The position numbers were made by a program, and so were the translations under genes. From NCBI GenBank assembly GCA_050248375.1, contig JBFWSL010000006.1, positions 1 through 31,434 on the forward strand: 31,434 nt of DNA, read 5' to 3'. The DNA is from JAYZVT01 sp050248375. GTDB taxonomy: Bacteria; Pseudomonadota; Alphaproteobacteria; Rhizobiales; Methyloligellaceae. Positions 15,865 to 23,719 of this stretch are shown one piece after another; positions within the stretch are counted from its first letter, which is position 1; each line of letters starts with the position of its first letter. The notes below the pieces were generated by a model. It made no database searches, had not been told where the DNA came from, and saw nothing but the letters and a program-made list of their open reading frames with translations.

Positions 15865-17343
15865 ATGCTCGCCGGTATCGACCTCAGCATGAAGCGATGG
15901 GACTGGGACTTCTTCCTGAAGGAGCGGAAGAAGGTCCTGGATTTCTGGCCCACGGGAGCGGCCCTGAAGTCGGAATCCGCCATCGACGAGGCTATCGCCT
16001 ACCACAAGGAGCAGCCCTGGTATAAGTACGCGGCGCTGCGCAACCTGAAGGCGGAGGAAGAGGACCGGATCCAGATCACTCCCCAGGTCGGCCACGCACT
16101 TGTCGACCAGACAGTGGATCACATGACCCACTCGGAGGACCTGCGGCCCGCGCGCTGGTACATCCTTACCGACACCTATACCCGCAAGTCCGAGTATGCG
16201 AAGGCGCAGGACGCGGTCGAGCGCAGCATCCGCGACAAGTTCTCGTACCTCAACGGTTACCCCGTGGTCGCTCATGGCGTCGAAGGCGCCCGTGCGGTGA
16301 ACGAATGCACGAAAGCGGCGGTCGGCACCGACAACAACGACGAGGATGCGCGGCTTCCCTGGGAGATCGCTCTCGCGGGTGGATGGAGCTGGGGAACCAT
16401 CAAGAGCATCGAGGAACTGATCCAGCATTCGCGCGACTATCCGGTCGATCTGAACATCTTCAACCAGCAGTACATCGACCGGCTCGCCGCCCACTACAAT
16501 GAGGCGGGCATCCCGATCCTGCGGCGCGCCTCGGCCAATCTGCCCGGCTGGGACACGCTTGGATTCAAGGTGACGGTATCCCTGCTCGAGACGCTGCTGT
16601 CGGCCGCCCAGGGCGTGAAGTTCATCGACCTCAGCCTCGGCATCGGCATGAACCTCGTACAGGACGTGGCGGCGATCCGCCTGCTCAAGAAGCTGGCGCG
16701 CGAGTATCTCGACGCCGCCGGCCACACGGACGTGAAGATATTCTCGTGGACCTATTTCTTCCTTGGAGACTGGCCGCTGGACCGCGGTGCCATGTCCGGC
16801 CAGCTTTCCTGGAACGCGGCGGTGTCGGCGCTGGCGGGGTGCAACGGCATGTTCATCAAGTCGCCCGATGAATCGTCCACGACGCCCACGGCCGAGGGGT
16901 TCCGCGAGGCCATACAGATCTGCGGACAGGTCGCCAGGCTTGTCGCCGGGCAACGGTTGCCGGATTCGCCCGAACTGAAGCTCGAAATGGACATGATGGA
17001 GCAGGAGGTGCGGGCCGTCGTCTCCAGGATCAGGGAAATGGGCGATGGCGACATTGCGGTCGGCGGCGCCAAGGGCATCATGACAGGTGTCCTCGACACG
17101 ATGTTCTCGCCCTACAAGTATCTCAACGGAAAGGTGAAGATCGTCCGCGACCGTCGCGGCGCCTTGCGCTACCTCGATCACGGCGACGTGCCCCTGCCGA
17201 AGGACGTCATCGAATACCATCGTTCCTGCATCAAGGACCGGGAAGACAAGGAGAACGACAAGGCCGGCGTAAGCTGGCTGATCCGTGAGGCGACGTGGGC
17301 CTCCCGGGCCCTTATCGAAGAAGTCCAGGACCGGTCCTACTGA
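15865..17343 (+). CDS. Glutamate-mutase-like B12-dependent mutase, large (epsilon) subunit of altered specificity
   Basis: A 492-residue homologue of GlmE, the TIM-barrel subunit of adenosylcobalamin-dependent glutamate mutase (methylaspartate mutase). Overall match is clear: FWPTG near residue 30, DTYTR (103-107), YLNGYPVVAHGVEGARAV, LAGGW (170-174), QDVAAIRLLKK and IKSPDES. Compared from memory with Clostridium cochlearium GlmE, adenosine-binding K326/E330 are kept (K332, E336). The glutamate-binding set is mostly gone: R66 is Q74, R149 is D156, E171 is T178, Y177 is E184 and Y181 is H188; only R100 (R107) remains. A carbon-skeleton mutase acting on something other than glutamate is likely. 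GGGAAGG precedes ATG 15865. First gene of a three-gene operon with GlmS- and GlmL-like genes. Confidence 0.9.
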   Translation: MLAGIDLSMKRWDWDFFLKERKKVLDFWPTGAALKSESAIDEAIAYHKEQPWYKYAALRNLKAEEEDRIQITPQVGHALVDQTVDHMTHSEDLRPARWYILTDTYTRKSEYAKAQDAVERSIRDKFSYLNGYPVVAHGVEGARAVNECTKAAVGTDNNDEDARLPWEIALAGGWSWGTIKSIEELIQHSRDYPVDLNIFNQQYIDRLAAHYNEAGIPILRRASANLPGWDTLGFKVTVSLLETLLSAAQGVKFIDLSLGIGMNLVQDVAAIRLLKKLAREYLDAAGHTDVKIFSWTYFFLGDWPLDRGAMSGQLSWNAAVSALAGCNGMFIKSPDESSTTPTAEGFREAIQICGQVARLVAGQRLPDSPELKLEMDMMEQEVRAVVSRIREMGDGDIAVGGAKGIMTGVLDTMFSPYKYLNGKVKIVRDRRGALRYLDHGDVPLPKDVIEYHRSCIKDREDKENDKAGVSWLIREATWASRALIEEVQDRSY

Positions 17344-17360
17344 GTCGGGGAGAAAGACCA

Positions 17361-17804
17361 ATGGCCAGCAACGCGAAAAAGCCCGCGGGCAATCGTAAAC
17401 CAGTCATCGTTCTCGGCACGATCGGGCATGATGCGCATGTGGTGGGGAGCAACGTGCTCCGTTATGCGCTCGAGGAGGCCGGCTTCAAGGTGGTGTTCCT
17501 GGGGGCGGTCGTTCCCGCGGAGGAATTCATCGCAACGGCGAAGGAAACCGCGGCGGATGCCATTCTCGTTTCCTCGCTCTACGGCATGGCGCGGATCGAT
17601 TGCGCCGATTTCGGCGCGAAGTGCAAGGAAGCCGGGCTCGATCACGTCAAGCTCTATCTCGGCGGCATTCTCGTGACCGATCCGGAGGAGTGGGACAAGA
17701 CCGAGGCCCTGTTCACCGAATACGGATTTCATCGCGTCTACCCCCCGCAGACGAAACCCGAACGCGCCATCGACGACCTGAAATCCGACCTCGGCCTTGC
17801 CTGA
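17361..17804 (+). CDS. Cobalamin-binding small subunit of the mutase (GlmS-like)
   Basis: A 147-residue B12-binding domain protein, partner of the large subunit. The base-off/His-on motif DxHxxG is D24-A-H26-V-V-G29, followed by SSLYG (71-75), LYLGG and the GFHRVYPPQTKPE end segment characteristic of GlmS. Histidine 26 should ligate cobalt. It begins 17 bases after the large-subunit stop, with GGGGAGAAAG before the ATG. Unlike the large subunit it shows no sign of altered function, as expected because it holds cofactor and does not bind substrate. Confidence 0.93.
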   Translation: MASNAKKPAGNRKPVIVLGTIGHDAHVVGSNVLRYALEEAGFKVVFLGAVVPAEEFIATAKETAADAILVSSLYGMARIDCADFGAKCKEAGLDHVKLYLGGILVTDPEEWDKTEALFTEYGFHRVYPPQTKPERAIDDLKSDLGLA

Positions 17805-17825
17805 GGCCCAGCCCGACCGAGGCAG

Positions 17826-19232
17826 ATGTCGCTGCACCTGACCGTCGACTTCGGCAGTACCTATACCAAGGCGGTTCTCTTCGATCTCGCCGCGGAGAAG
17901 GTGGTGGCCGTAGGCTATTCTCCCAGCACCGTCGGCGAGGACGTTCGCGAGGGGCTGCGTGCGGCGCTGAAGCAGCTTGGGGGCGCTCACGATTTAAAGG
18001 CGATCCCGTGTCTCGCCTGCAGCAGCGCGGCCGGCGGACTGCGCATGGTTACGATCGGTCTCGTCCCCTCGTTGAGCCTCGAGGCGGCGCGGCGCGCGGC
18101 CCTCGGGGCGGGCGCGAAAGTGGTCGGGGCGTTCGGCTACAAGCTCACGGCGGCGGACCTGGACGAGATCCGGTCGCAGAAGCCCGACATCCTGTTGCTT
18201 GCCGGCGGCACGGACGGCGGCGATGAAGAGAACATCCAGTTCAACGCGGGCCAGATCGGAAAGCTCGGACTGGCCATACCCGTGATTGTTGCCGGGAACA
18301 GGGCGGCCGTCGCGGAATGCGAAGCCATCCTCGCGTCGGCCAATGTAGAAGCCATCGTCACTCCCAACATCCTTCCCGAGGTGGACAAGCTCAACGTGGA
18401 GCCTGTGCATGCGGAGATACGACGGATTTTCATGGACCGGATCGTCCATGCCAAGGGCATAGACAAGGTCGGGGAAGAGCTCGATCTGTCGGGACCCATC
18501 GTGCCGACGCCTCGCGCCATCCTGGACGCTGCGCAGTTGCTTTCGGAAGGCAGCGGCAGGGAAAAAGGCGTCGGGGACGTGGTCGTGATCGATATCGGGG
18601 GCGCAACCACAGACATCCACTCCATCGCGTCGGGGGCGCCGCGCACTCCTGGCGTGGTGCCTCGGGGGTTGCCCGAGTTGCGCGCCAAGCGAACCGTCGA
18701 GGGTGATCTCGGCATGCGCGTCAATGCTCCGACCGTGCTGCAACGGGTCGGACCCGATGCGATCGTCGATATGTGCAGGAGCATCGGCGGTTTCGACTGC
18801 GTGAACGCGGCAACCGTCCAGTCCTATGTTGAGCGCGTGGGAGAGGACACGTCCTTTGTTCCAACCGAGCGCGAGGAACTGGCCATTGACGCCGCCATCG
18901 CCGGTTGCGCGGCTCAGCTCGCCATGATCCGCCATGCGGGTCATCTCAGGGAGGTCTATACGCCAAACGGCACTGTGTTGGTGCAGGAAGGGAAGGACCT
19001 GACCGGGACGCGCATGCTGATCGGCGTGGGGGGCGTGGTGGCCCACGGGCGGTATGCAAGGCCGATCATGGAAGCGGCCTTCTGGTCGAATGCACGGCCG
19101 ATGTCGCTCTGCCCCAGGTCGCCCGAGCTGTTTGTCGACCGTCACTACGTGCTGTTCGGTGTCGGTCTGCTCTCACGGCACTTCCCCCTGCCTGCTCTTG
19201 CAATCGGTCGCAGCGAACTTCTTCCCGTCTAG
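17826..19232 (+). CDS. MutL/GlmL-family ATPase, reactivating partner of the mutase
   Basis: A 468-residue member of the GlmL/MutL family (actin-like ATPase fold, unrelated to mismatch-repair MutL) that is encoded beside glutamate-mutase genes and is thought to help protect or reactivate the B12 enzyme. Visible motifs are TVDFGSTYTKAVLFDL at the N-terminus, DILLLAGGTDGGDEENI (about residue 120), VVVIDIGGATTDIHSI and LIGVGGVVAHG. It lies 21 bases after the GlmS-like gene. Its presence supports the view that the upstream pair is a working adenosylcobalamin mutase. The product ends just before the next operator-bearing intergenic region. Confidence 0.9.
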   Translation: MSLHLTVDFGSTYTKAVLFDLAAEKVVAVGYSPSTVGEDVREGLRAALKQLGGAHDLKAIPCLACSSAAGGLRMVTIGLVPSLSLEAARRAALGAGAKVVGAFGYKLTAADLDEIRSQKPDILLLAGGTDGGDEENIQFNAGQIGKLGLAIPVIVAGNRAAVAECEAILASANVEAIVTPNILPEVDKLNVEPVHAEIRRIFMDRIVHAKGIDKVGEELDLSGPIVPTPRAILDAAQLLSEGSGREKGVGDVVVIDIGGATTDIHSIASGAPRTPGVVPRGLPELRAKRTVEGDLGMRVNAPTVLQRVGPDAIVDMCRSIGGFDCVNAATVQSYVERVGEDTSFVPTEREELAIDAAIAGCAAQLAMIRHAGHLREVYTPNGTVLVQEGKDLTGTRMLIGVGGVVAHGRYARPIMEAAFWSNARPMSLCPRSPELFVDRHYVLFGVGLLSRHFPLPALAIGRSELLPV

Positions 19233-19271
19233 TTGCTTCTCCCCCGACAGGCGCCGCAAGCGCCGCCATTT

Positions 19272-19288
19272 GTTCTGTAATGCGGAAC
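19272..19288. promoter_or_regulatory. Operator copy 6, upstream of the TctC-like gene
   Basis: GTTCTGTAATGCGGAAC matches 15 of 17 consensus positions. It lies just upstream of a possible promoter (TTGGTG 19293-19298, TATAAA 19315-19320) in the 254-base gap after the MutL-like gene. Confidence 0.72.
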
Positions 19289-19333
19289 ATTTTTGGTGAT
19301 AGCGCAGAAAACGCTATAAAATGGGTATTTTAT

Positions 19334-19350
19334 GTCCCGTATTACGGAAT
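19334..19350. promoter_or_regulatory. Operator copy 7, upstream of the TctC-like gene
   Basis: GTCCCGTATTACGGAAT matches 15 of 17 consensus positions and lies 62 bases from copy 6. It would fall just past the start of transcription from the TATAAA box at 19315-19320. A second possible -35 (TTGACT, 19366) lies downstream, so the promoter assignment is tentative. Confidence 0.72.
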
Positions 19351-19486
19351 ATGCATTTATTTATCTTGACTGAAAGACCTCATCCGCTGATGCTCATCTT
19401 CGAGGTGCCACGGGAAGCGGTGATTTCATCGCCTAGGCGCTACATCGCTTCCGGAAAAAACGGCATCCGAATTTGGGAGGATCGCC

Positions 19487-20458
19487 ATGACATTTACTGG
19501 AGCGAAATACGTCGTTTTTGCCGCGCTTGGCGGCATGTTGTGCGCCGCGAGCGTGAGCGCCCACGCGGATTGGAAACCCAAGCAGGAAATCAAGATCATC
19601 GTTCCGGCAGGGCCGGGCGGCGGCTCTGACCAGTTCGTACGCCAGATCGCGCAGGCGGCCGAGAAGGTCGATCCGTCTGTGAAGATCGTCGTGGAGAATA
19701 TCAGCGGCGGCGGCGGCGCTACCGGCTTCACTGCCTATATGGGCATGCAGCCGGACGGCTATACCTACGTCAGCGTCTATCCCGAAATCGGCCTGAAGCT
19801 CGCTGACGGCACTCTGCCTTACGGCGCCGATAACGTTCAGCCGGTCATGCGCGCGCAGGCCGGCCCCGCGACCTTGCTGATCAAGGGCGACGAGACGAGG
19901 TTCAAAACCTACGACGAAATGATCGCCTTCATGAAGAAGTCCAATGTCGAGCTTGTGGTGGCCACCTACACCATACGGGGCTTCGACGACCTGACGCTCG
20001 ACGCGATCGAGAAGAAGGAAGGCGTCAAGTTCAAGCGCGTGCCCTACGTCAAGGCCGGCGAACGCTTCGCCGGGCTCATGGGCGGCCATGTGGACCTGCT
20101 GACCCAGCGCATCGGCGACGTAATGAAGTTCATCGAGGCGGGCACCATGAAGCCCATCCTGGTGGACGTTCCCGAGCGGCTGGAGCAGTTCCCCGACCTG
20201 CCGACGTTCAAGGACCAGAAGATTCCATTCGAACTGCGCTATTGGCGCGGCATATGGGCCAGCGCCAAGGTGCCCGCCGAGGCTGTCGCCTTCCTTGACG
20301 ACCTCCTGCACAAGGCCATGTCGGAACCGGGCTACGAGAAGTACACCAAGGCCGGCTTCTACCACCTGGTCGACGGCTATCTCGATCACAAGGCCTTCAC
20401 TGACTACGTGAAACGCGAGATCGATATCTACAAGCAGGCCTACAGCGAAAAGAAGTAG
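19487..20458 (+). CDS. TctC-like periplasmic binding protein of a TTT transporter
   Basis: A 323-residue Bug/TctC-family receptor with a signal peptide (about residues 1-28, ending SVSAHA). The mature part opens WKPKQEIKIIVPAGPGGGSDQFVRQIA, the family signature, and continues VVENISGGGGATGFTAYM, a ligand-loop element. These proteins capture carboxylates such as citrate, C4-dicarboxylates, aromatic acids or sulfonates for the TctAB permease. Ligand not predictable. GGGAGG precedes ATG 19487. First gene of tctCBA, under two copies of the island palindrome, so the imported compound is probably the pathway substrate. Confidence 0.93.
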   Translation: MTFTGAKYVVFAALGGMLCAASVSAHADWKPKQEIKIIVPAGPGGGSDQFVRQIAQAAEKVDPSVKIVVENISGGGGATGFTAYMGMQPDGYTYVSVYPEIGLKLADGTLPYGADNVQPVMRAQAGPATLLIKGDETRFKTYDEMIAFMKKSNVELVVATYTIRGFDDLTLDAIEKKEGVKFKRVPYVKAGERFAGLMGGHVDLLTQRIGDVMKFIEAGTMKPILVDVPERLEQFPDLPTFKDQKIPFELRYWRGIWASAKVPAEAVAFLDDLLHKAMSEPGYEKYTKAGFYHLVDGYLDHKAFTDYVKREIDIYKQAYSEKK

Positions 20459-20488
20459 CCAGGCGTTCGCGCCGCCAGGAGCACGCCA

Positions 20489-20962
20489 ATGAGTGCCAAC
20501 CGCGCCTTGATCGCCGAGATCCTCGTAGTTCTGGTGGCGGTTGGCATTCTCCTGCGCGACTTGAGTGTCTCCGGCCTCACCATCAACAGTACGCTCTGGC
20601 CGACCATCCTTCTGGTCCTGATGGGCATCACGGCGCTGCTTCTGCTCATTCCCGTGAAGGGCGCCGAAGCCGGGCAGGATACCGTCGAAAAGGCCTCCGG
20701 ACGCGAGGTGGACGAATCCAGGCGGCGCTACTGCATGATGGCAATCTATGCCGTCTATGTCCTTGCGCTGCCCTTTCTGGGCTTTGGGCTGGCAACGCTT
20801 CTGTTCATACCGGTCACGGCCAGATTGCTGGGCATGCCTCTGACGCTTGCCCAGATCGCCGTGGCTCTGGCCACGGCAGTAGGGGTCTATCTGCTCTTTC
20901 AGGTCGTCTTCAACGTTCCGCTGCCTGCGGGTCCGCTGAATTTCCACATCCGCTGGTTCTGA
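20489..20962 (+). CDS. TctB-like small membrane subunit of the TTT transporter
   Basis: A 157-residue protein with four hydrophobic segments: residues about 5-30, 34-54, 75-98 and 105-150, with a polar linker GAEAGQDTVEKASGREVDESRR between the second and third. Size, topology and position between TctC- and TctA-like genes identify it. It starts 30 bases after tctC with CAGGAGC upstream and ends 3 bases before tctA. Confidence 0.88.
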   Translation: MSANRALIAEILVVLVAVGILLRDLSVSGLTINSTLWPTILLVLMGITALLLLIPVKGAEAGQDTVEKASGREVDESRRRYCMMAIYAVYVLALPFLGFGLATLLFIPVTARLLGMPLTLAQIAVALATAVGVYLLFQVVFNVPLPAGPLNFHIRWF

Positions 20963-20965
20963 CGC

Positions 20966-22489
20966 ATGGAATACGTTTCCGCAGCCCTGCACATCATCGG
21001 CGACTGGACGAATCTTGGCCTCCTCGCGGTTGGCCTGGTTCTTGGCAGCCTCTTCGGCGTATTGCCCGGCGTCAGCGTGCTGACCGCGGTCGTCCTGGTT
21101 CTGCCCCTGACCTACGCCCTCTCGTCGGAAGGCTCGATCATCCTGCTGATCGGCATCTACGTCTCGGGCATCTTCGCGGGTTCCACGACCGCCATCCTGT
21201 TCAACATTCCGGGCGACCCGCAGAATGCCTGCACCGCCATCGACGGCTATCCGATGACCCGCAAGGGAAAGGCGGCGAAGGCGATCGGCGCAGCTATCGT
21301 CAGTTCGGCGATTGGCGGCTTGTTCGGCTGCCTTGTCCTGATCCTGGTTTCGCGGCAACTGGCGACTGTTTCCCTTGCCTTCGGGCCGGCGGAGTATTTC
21401 GCGTTGACGTTCCTAGGGCTTTCGGTCGTCAGCGGCCTGGGGGTGAGTTCGTATGGCAAGACAGTCCTGTCGGTGCTGGCCGGGCTGCTGCTGGCCACCT
21501 TCGGCGTCTCCGAGGTATCGGGCGAATCCCGGTTCACGTTCGGCATTGAGATCCTGAACTCGGGCTTCAACTTCGTGCCCGTGATCATCGGCGCGCTGGC
21601 GATGAGCGAGGTCTTCGAGAAAGCGGGAGACACCAAGGGCCTGACCGGGAAATATTCGGGCAAGGCATTCAGCATTCGCGATGGCCTGCCTGACATGGCG
21701 GAAGCGAAGGCCATGCTGCCCGCATGGGCACGGGGCGGAGCCCTGGGCACTTTCATCGGCGCGCTTCCGGGCGCAGGCGCCACCGTCGCGGCATTTGTGG
21801 CCTATGGCGTCGAGCGCGCGGTCAATGTGCGGCGCAAATTTTTCGGGAGGGGCGAGATCGCCGGCGTGGCGGCCCCCGAGACGGCCAACAATGCGGCCGG
21901 CATGGGCACACTGGTGCCGCTGCTGGCGCTCGGCATTCCAGGCGGCGGCGTCGCCGCGGTGATGCTGAGCGCCCTGCAGATTCACGGTCTGCAGCCCGGG
22001 CCCCTCATGTTCATTTCGCAGCCCGTCATGGTGCAGGTCATCTTCATCACGGCGCTGATCGCCAACGCGCTGATACTGTGCATTGGTCCCTGGCAGGCCC
22101 GCTACATCGTTCGCCTGCTGACGCTGCCCAGCTATCTGCTGTACCCGGCCATCGCTGTTTTCTGCATCGTCGGCGCCTATTCGGTGAACAACAACATTTT
22201 CGATGTCTGGGTCATGCTCGCATCCGGACTGGTCGGAGCCTATTTGCGCACGCACGGCTACTCCGTTGTGGCGCTGGTGCTCGGAATGGTTCTGGGCCCT
22301 ATCGCCGAAGGCGCCTTCGTGCAGGGTATGATCATGTTTTCTTCCCCGCTCGGCTTCGTGTCCCGGCCGCTTTCCGCGAGTATGATCGCTCTTGGAGTTG
22401 TCTTCCTTACGCTTCCGCTCCTGTTGAGAGCCTTTGGATCGCTGCGCTCCTGGTCAAAGGGCGCGAATCTCAGCGCCTCGGCTGACTGA
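20966..22489 (+). CDS. TctA-like large permease subunit of the TTT transporter
   Basis: A 507-residue membrane protein with about twelve hydrophobic segments. Conserved TctA features are GSLFGVLPGVSVLTAVVLVLPLTYAL, FNIPGDPQNACTAIDGYPMTRKGKA, GTFIGALPGAGATVAAFVAYGVER and VPLLALGIPGGGVAAVMLSALQIHGLQPGP. The two GxxPG loops line the substrate path in secondary TTT carriers. It completes tctCBA; the downstream exporter gene follows after 59 bases and may be cotranscribed. Confidence 0.94.
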   Translation: MEYVSAALHIIGDWTNLGLLAVGLVLGSLFGVLPGVSVLTAVVLVLPLTYALSSEGSIILLIGIYVSGIFAGSTTAILFNIPGDPQNACTAIDGYPMTRKGKAAKAIGAAIVSSAIGGLFGCLVLILVSRQLATVSLAFGPAEYFALTFLGLSVVSGLGVSSYGKTVLSVLAGLLLATFGVSEVSGESRFTFGIEILNSGFNFVPVIIGALAMSEVFEKAGDTKGLTGKYSGKAFSIRDGLPDMAEAKAMLPAWARGGALGTFIGALPGAGATVAAFVAYGVERAVNVRRKFFGRGEIAGVAAPETANNAAGMGTLVPLLALGIPGGGVAAVMLSALQIHGLQPGPLMFISQPVMVQVIFITALIANALILCIGPWQARYIVRLLTLPSYLLYPAIAVFCIVGAYSVNNNIFDVWVMLASGLVGAYLRTHGYSVVALVLGMVLGPIAEGAFVQGMIMFSSPLGFVSRPLSASMIALGVVFLTLPLLLRAFGSLRSWSKGANLSASAD

Positions 22490-22548
22490 ACGGGCCGCTC
22501 CATGTCCCAGGGTTCTGCCGCATCTGGTCCAGACAGAGGGACGGCCGG

Positions 22549-23319
22549 GTGAACGGGGGCGTAACGGCGAACCTGCTGACACTGGAGTCGCTGCTGCTCC
22601 TTGCCGCGATAACCGCGGCAGCCAGTTTCGTCAAAGGCGTCACCACCATGGGGCTGAATCTGATCGGCGTTCCGGTCATCGCCATTTTTTTCGACGTGCA
22701 AACAGCCATCGTCGCGACATCGATCCCGAAGTTCCTGAGCGACATCTACATGGGGCTGGAAGCGCGCGACGGCGCGGAGAGTTCCACGCCGAAGGGCATG
22801 GCTGAATTCGCCATCGCCGGCGCTGTTGCGGTAGCCGGAGCGACGTTCCTCCTCGCCAGCCTTGCCAACAGGTCCCTGTCTTTTGTCCTGGGCGCGTTCG
22901 TCATTGCATTCGTGGTGCTGCAGCTATTGCCGAAACCACCGGTCATTCCGGCCCATCATCGGAGAGCCTGGGGCGTTCCGTTCGGCCTCTTGTCGGGCGT
23001 GAGCCAGGGATTGACCGGTGCCGCCGGGCCGACAACGGCCATCTACCTCTACAGTGTGACCACGACCACCACGAGCTTCGTCTTCCTTTCCTCGATCGTC
23101 TACGTGGCCCTGGGCGTCATGCAGCTCTCGGCGTTTGTGGGCTTTGGGCTGTTCAGCATCGAGCGGCTCATGGCGTCGGTGCTGCTGGTCCCGCCTGTGT
23201 TCGTCGGCACATGGCTCGGCATAAAGTGCCGCAGACGGCTTTCGGTCAGGCGTTTCCGGCAAGCTCTTCTGGTCATGCTGGCGGCAACAGCGGCCGCCCT
23301 TATCGCAAAGGGGATCTAG
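22549..23319 (+). CDS. TauE/SafE-family membrane transporter
   Basis: A 256-residue protein with seven or eight hydrophobic segments and the internal two-fold repeat of this family: VKGVTTMGLNLIGVPVIAIFF in the first half and LLSGVSQGLTGAAGPTTAIYLYS in the second. Some members export sulfite or sulfoacetate made during organosulfonate breakdown; many are uncharacterised. Start is GTG 22549 after AGAGGGACGG. Its place after tctCBA, in an island with a ComA-like protein, hints at sulfur chemistry, but the family is too broad to prove it. Confidence 0.82.
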   Translation: MNGGVTANLLTLESLLLLAAITAAASFVKGVTTMGLNLIGVPVIAIFFDVQTAIVATSIPKFLSDIYMGLEARDGAESSTPKGMAEFAIAGAVAVAGATFLLASLANRSLSFVLGAFVIAFVVLQLLPKPPVIPAHHRRAWGVPFGLLSGVSQGLTGAAGPTTAIYLYSVTTTTTSFVFLSSIVYVALGVMQLSAFVGFGLFSIERLMASVLLVPPVFVGTWLGIKCRRRLSVRRFRQALLVMLAATAAALIAKGI

Positions 23320-23329
23320 GTGGACCGTC

Positions 23330-23638
23330 ATGCGGAGATCTGCCCCAACGCCTGGCCGACAGTTGAGCCGACAAGAGCTGAAGGTACTGCGTGCCAGGGC
23401 GCGTGCCGGCAATGTTGAGGCGGCTGTTTCGATTCTCGCGCACAGCGTGGCGCTACGCCACCGGCGGCTGAGCGTGCGCCGGTATATGCTGGCAATGGCG
23501 TGTGGCAGCGATCAGCTCTCGCCGTTCGCTGCCTATTGCGAATCGGTCGCGGCGGACCTCCCGTTGAATGAAATAAGGGGCATGGCGGAGGATGTCGCGA
23601 GACTGGTCTCGGCCGCGCAAGGAAACGCGCCGCGGTGA
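23330..23638 (+). CDS. Small hypothetical protein
   Basis: A 102-residue arginine- and alanine-rich protein beginning 10 bases after the exporter gene. I do not recognise a family. It looks mostly helical, with ELKVLRARARAGNVEAAVSILAHSVALRHRRLS followed by a C-terminal helix, no signal peptide and no membrane segment. GC-rich third codon positions and the close spacing argue that it is translated. It is the last plus-strand gene of region 1 and is convergent with the LysR gene. Confidence 0.5.
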   Translation: MRRSAPTPGRQLSRQELKVLRARARAGNVEAAVSILAHSVALRHRRLSVRRYMLAMACGSDQLSPFAAYCESVAADLPLNEIRGMAEDVARLVSAAQGNAPR

Positions 23639-23719
23639 TCGCCGCCGGGGTCCCGTGGCATGCTCGTCAGTTCACGGCTTGGCCGGATGCGGCTGTCCGC
23701 TGCTGGCTTCCGCCCCGCC

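Noticed and set aside
15865..19232. Classical glutamate fermentation (methylaspartate) operon
   Set aside because: The GlmE/GlmS/GlmL order fits, but methylaspartate ammonia-lyase and mesaconate hydratase genes are absent and most glutamate-binding residues are replaced.
19250..19264. GGCGC/GCGCC hairpin after the MutL-like gene as a terminator
   Set aside because: The stem is 5 bases with no T-run; such repeats are common by chance in GC-rich DNA.
19433..21358. Long minus-strand reading frame of 641 codons opposite tctCBA
   Set aside because: It is rich in Arg, Gln, His and Asp with no recognisable domain and is fully covered by the well-supported tct genes; the same holds for the long frames opposite livH/livM and livM/livG.
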